Shown here: positions 61,853-64,000 of the stretch, piece by piece
Layout of the letters: the number at the start of each line of letters is the position of its first letter
Numbering within the stretch: the stretch's first letter is position 1
DNA from: Rhodoglobus sp.
GTDB lineage: Bacteria; Actinomycetota; Actinomycetes; Actinomycetales; Microbacteriaceae
Assembly (NCBI GenBank): GCA_025463605.1
Contig: JAODAV010000008.1
Coordinates: 161,568 to 225,567, forward strand
Direction of reading: 5' to 3'
Length of the DNA stretch: 64,000 nt
The notes under the pieces: model-generated
What the model was told of the DNA's origin: nothing
The model's input: only the letters and a program-made list of their open reading frames with translations
Database searches by the model: none
Program-made: the position numbers and the translations under genes

Positions 61853-62874
61853 TGGCCGGCAATGACCGAATCATCATCAACTTCGGCGCGGACACCCGCG
61901 AGGTTGAGGTTGGCGGTCGCAAGATCGAAGACGTTCTCAGCGACACGGAGAAGGCGCTAGAAGATCTCGGGGCCACAGGCGAGGACTCGCTCGAGAAGGT
62001 CACCAAGGGGCAAGACGACGTCGCCGACAACGCGAAGGAGATGGGCGACGGTGTCGCTGCCAACGGCGGCAAGTTCGAAGAGCTGGCAGATAAGGCTGAC
62101 GGCTCGCTCGGCGAGATCGGTGAGGGCCTCCTGGGCATTGCAGGAATTGCGGGCGGCGTTGGCGGTGTCGTTACGACTGTTGTTGGCGGGGCCGTCGACT
62201 TTGTCACCCAGAAGATTGAGGACCAGACCGCCGCCGCGGAAGAACTCAAGACCCGATTCATTGACGCGTACCAGACGGCTGCGGAAGAGGGCCGCAACTA
62301 CCTCGATACCGCTCAAATCGTCGCAGCGGCGTCCGACATCTTTTTCGACCCAGCCAAGATGGATGAGTACCGCACCAAGGCCGCGGCTGTGGGCGTTGAC
62401 GTGCAGACCTATGTGCTCGCGCAAGCGGGGAGCTACGAAGACCTCGCTGTTGTGATCGAAGCGGCGAAGCAGAAGGAACAGGAGCGAGTCGACGCCATCG
62501 ACTCAGCTCGTGGCGGCGAAGCCTACGTTGCCGAGGTGGACGGAATCCGCGACATCATCGCCGAAAACGAAACCCTCATCCAGACGCACAAGGACGGCGC
62601 CTCAGCAGCCGAGAACGCGCAGGCAATCAAAGACCAGCTCTCCCAGAACGAACGCAACCAAATCAAGCGAACGTCAGAAGCAGACCAAGCCCGCTACGAA
62701 GCGCTGGCGACTGCGTACGACACGGCCACAACACGACCGCCCATCGATGTTCCGGTCAACCTCGACGTGCCCGACGTGGATGGCGTGCTGGACGGGCTGC
62801 AGCGTGCTGTCTCTCGCCGGCCGATCAATGTGACGGTGAACGGCTACACCCGTAACGGGGAGCGGATCGTATGA
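61852..62874 (+). CDS. Short tape measure-like protein (340 aa)
   Basis: Helical protein with central hydrophobic GEGLLGIAGIAGGVGGVVTTVVGGAVDFV segment, directly before minor tail genes. Confidence 0.6.
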   Translation: MAGNDRIIINFGADTREVEVGGRKIEDVLSDTEKALEDLGATGEDSLEKVTKGQDDVADNAKEMGDGVAANGGKFEELADKADGSLGEIGEGLLGIAGIAGGVGGVVTTVVGGAVDFVTQKIEDQTAAAEELKTRFIDAYQTAAEEGRNYLDTAQIVAAASDIFFDPAKMDEYRTKAAAVGVDVQTYVLAQAGSYEDLAVVIEAAKQKEQERVDAIDSARGGEAYVAEVDGIRDIIAENETLIQTHKDGASAAENAQAIKDQLSQNERNQIKRTSEADQARYEALATAYDTATTRPPIDVPVNLDVPDVDGVLDGLQRAVSRRPINVTVNGYTRNGERIV

Positions 62875-63230
62875 GCGCCACCATCACGCGAGGCGCGACC
62901 GTCCTCTCGCCCACCCTTGTGCTCGGCTACGAGTCAAGTCGCCGCAGTGGCAACATCGTGCACAAGATTCTCGGCCGCGAAGATCCCGACGTTACCTTCG
63001 CGCCAGCAGGCCTGCGAACGGGAACGCTTCGAATATTCTGCCTCGACCAAACCGACGCAATCGCGACGGAGGCGCTTCACACGGAGGTCGGTGTGTTCGT
63101 TCTCGCCGACCCGGAAGTTGCCGGGATCGACATGTCGTACGTGCCTTCCGGAGACATTCGCTCACGTCTGGACGACCGGACGGTGACCCGCTGGGTTGTT
63201 GAAATTGATTATCAGGAGGTTGCACCATGA
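62871..63230 (+). CDS. Minor tail / distal-tail-like protein
   Basis: ATGA overlap, position after tape measure. Confidence 0.5.
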   Translation: MSATITRGATVLSPTLVLGYESSRRSGNIVHKILGREDPDVTFAPAGLRTGTLRIFCLDQTDAIATEALHTEVGVFVLADPEVAGIDMSYVPSGDIRSRLDDRTVTRWVVEIDYQEVAP

Positions 63231-64000
63231 GCCTCCTGAGCGCCCACGCAGTCTCCGCGGTGGTGCAGCTTGACACTCCCGTTGAGCTGTCGATCGAAGA
63301 CGCCAGCGTGACGCTTGACGATTCTTGGGCTCCCTACGGGCAAGCACGACTGACGTGCTTCACGCCCGCCGATCTCGACGTTCTGGACGAGATCGACCCG
63401 AAGGAGGACATTCGGGTCACCCTGGATCTTGCTCGCACTCTCAACCTGCCCTCGGCGCGGAGCTTCGACCTCGGGCTGCGCTCACGCGAGATAGACCACG
63501 AGGCCGGAACCATGGTTCTCGAGCTCGCCACCGACGAGGCGCTTCTGCAGGACTACACTCTGCTCACCACGGCCACGGAACGCACGTACGGCCTGAGCGT
63601 CCGGACCGCTGTCGCCTACGCGCTGGCGAAGATCAGTGCAGCGCTCTACTCGGAGCCGACCCTCACGAACCTGGTACCGAATCCTTCGGGCGAAACGGCA
63701 ACCACCGGCTACACGATCTCGGCGGGCACAGGCGGAACGGCAGCAATCACCAACCCCACGAGCACTACCGCATTCGGCTCGAAGGTAATACGGGCGACGT
63801 GGTCCGTGGCGTCAACTGCTGGCAATGCGATTCTCACCTACAGCACCACGTCGGTGACGGCCGGGCACACCTACAGCTTCGGCATCGGTCACGTCCGCGC
63901 ATCCGTTGCCAAGACGCTCCGTTTCCTCGTGAACTGGTACACCTCAGGCGGTGGATTCGTGGGCCAGTCCACGAACGTCACGGTCGCGGTGAGCGCCGGA
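63227..64000 (+). CDS. Minor tail protein with CBM-like domain, truncated by window end (not in ORF track)
   Basis: Open frame of 258 codons from ATG 63227 (ATGA overlap) to window end: MSLLSAHAVSAVVQLDTPVELSIEDASVTLDDSWAPYGQ...LTNLVPNPSGETATTGYTISAGTGGTAAITNP. Confidence 0.8.
   Translation, partial: MSLLSAHAVSAVVQLDTPVELSIEDASVTLDDSWAPYGQARLTCFTPADLDVLDEIDPKEDIRVTLDLARTLNLPSARSFDLGLRSREIDHEAGTMVLELATDEALLQDYTLLTTATERTYGLSVRTAVAYALAKISAALYSEPTLTNLVPNPSGETATTGYTISAGTGGTAAITNPTSTTAFGSKVIRATWSVASTAGNAILTYSTTSVTAGHTYSFGIGHVRASVAKTLRFLVNWYTSGGGFVGQSTNVTVAVSAG

Larger units (their letters stand above)
49908..64000. mobile_element. Compact siphovirus-like prophage integrated at tRNA-Arg(CCG); left end at the tRNA 3' region, right end beyond the window
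   Basis: tRNA followed by tyrosine integrase, repressor, excisionase-like, replication, HNH, TerL, portal, capsid, connector, tail genes in canonical order. Confidence 0.93.

Overview
High-GC actinobacterial chromosome segment. Codon bias, F1Fo gene order and protein style suggest Microbacteriaceae, but this is inference. Left to right the window holds: (a) an MFS exporter truncated at the left edge; (b) a putrescine/GABA-type catabolic cluster (aldehyde dehydrogenase, Lrp regulator, class III aminotransferase, PuuB-like FAD oxidase); (c) a membrane-anchored HEMLH zincin-like protein; (d) a TetR-controlled heterodimeric ABC exporter with a perfect 20-bp operator palindrome; (e) DNA alkylation repair genes (ogt, tag); (f) the complete atpIBEFHAGDC operon; (g) the conserved argS-lysA-hom-thrC-thrB-rho-prfA-prmC-tsaC-wecA-atp block, interrupted by two accessory insertions. 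One insertion carries a TetR, a Drr-type ABC exporter and two tandem paralogous HAD hydrolases. The other is a LacI-controlled ABC import operon with MBL hydrolase, nucleoside hydrolase, ADP-ribosylglycohydrolase and a uronate-dehydrogenase-like SDR. (h) From about 49.9 kb to the right edge there is a compact siphovirus-like prophage next to tRNA-Arg(CCG). It has an integrase, repressor, HNH, TerL, portal, a protease-capsid fusion and a very short tape measure, and it continues past the window. The most interesting candidates are the putative oxidative glycoside/nucleoside-type catabolic operon, the small prophage with a fused protease/capsid gene, and a perfect 23-bp inverted repeat straddling the prfA-prmC junction with the predicted prmC start codon in its loop. 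All family calls come from reading protein motifs by eye; no database search was run.
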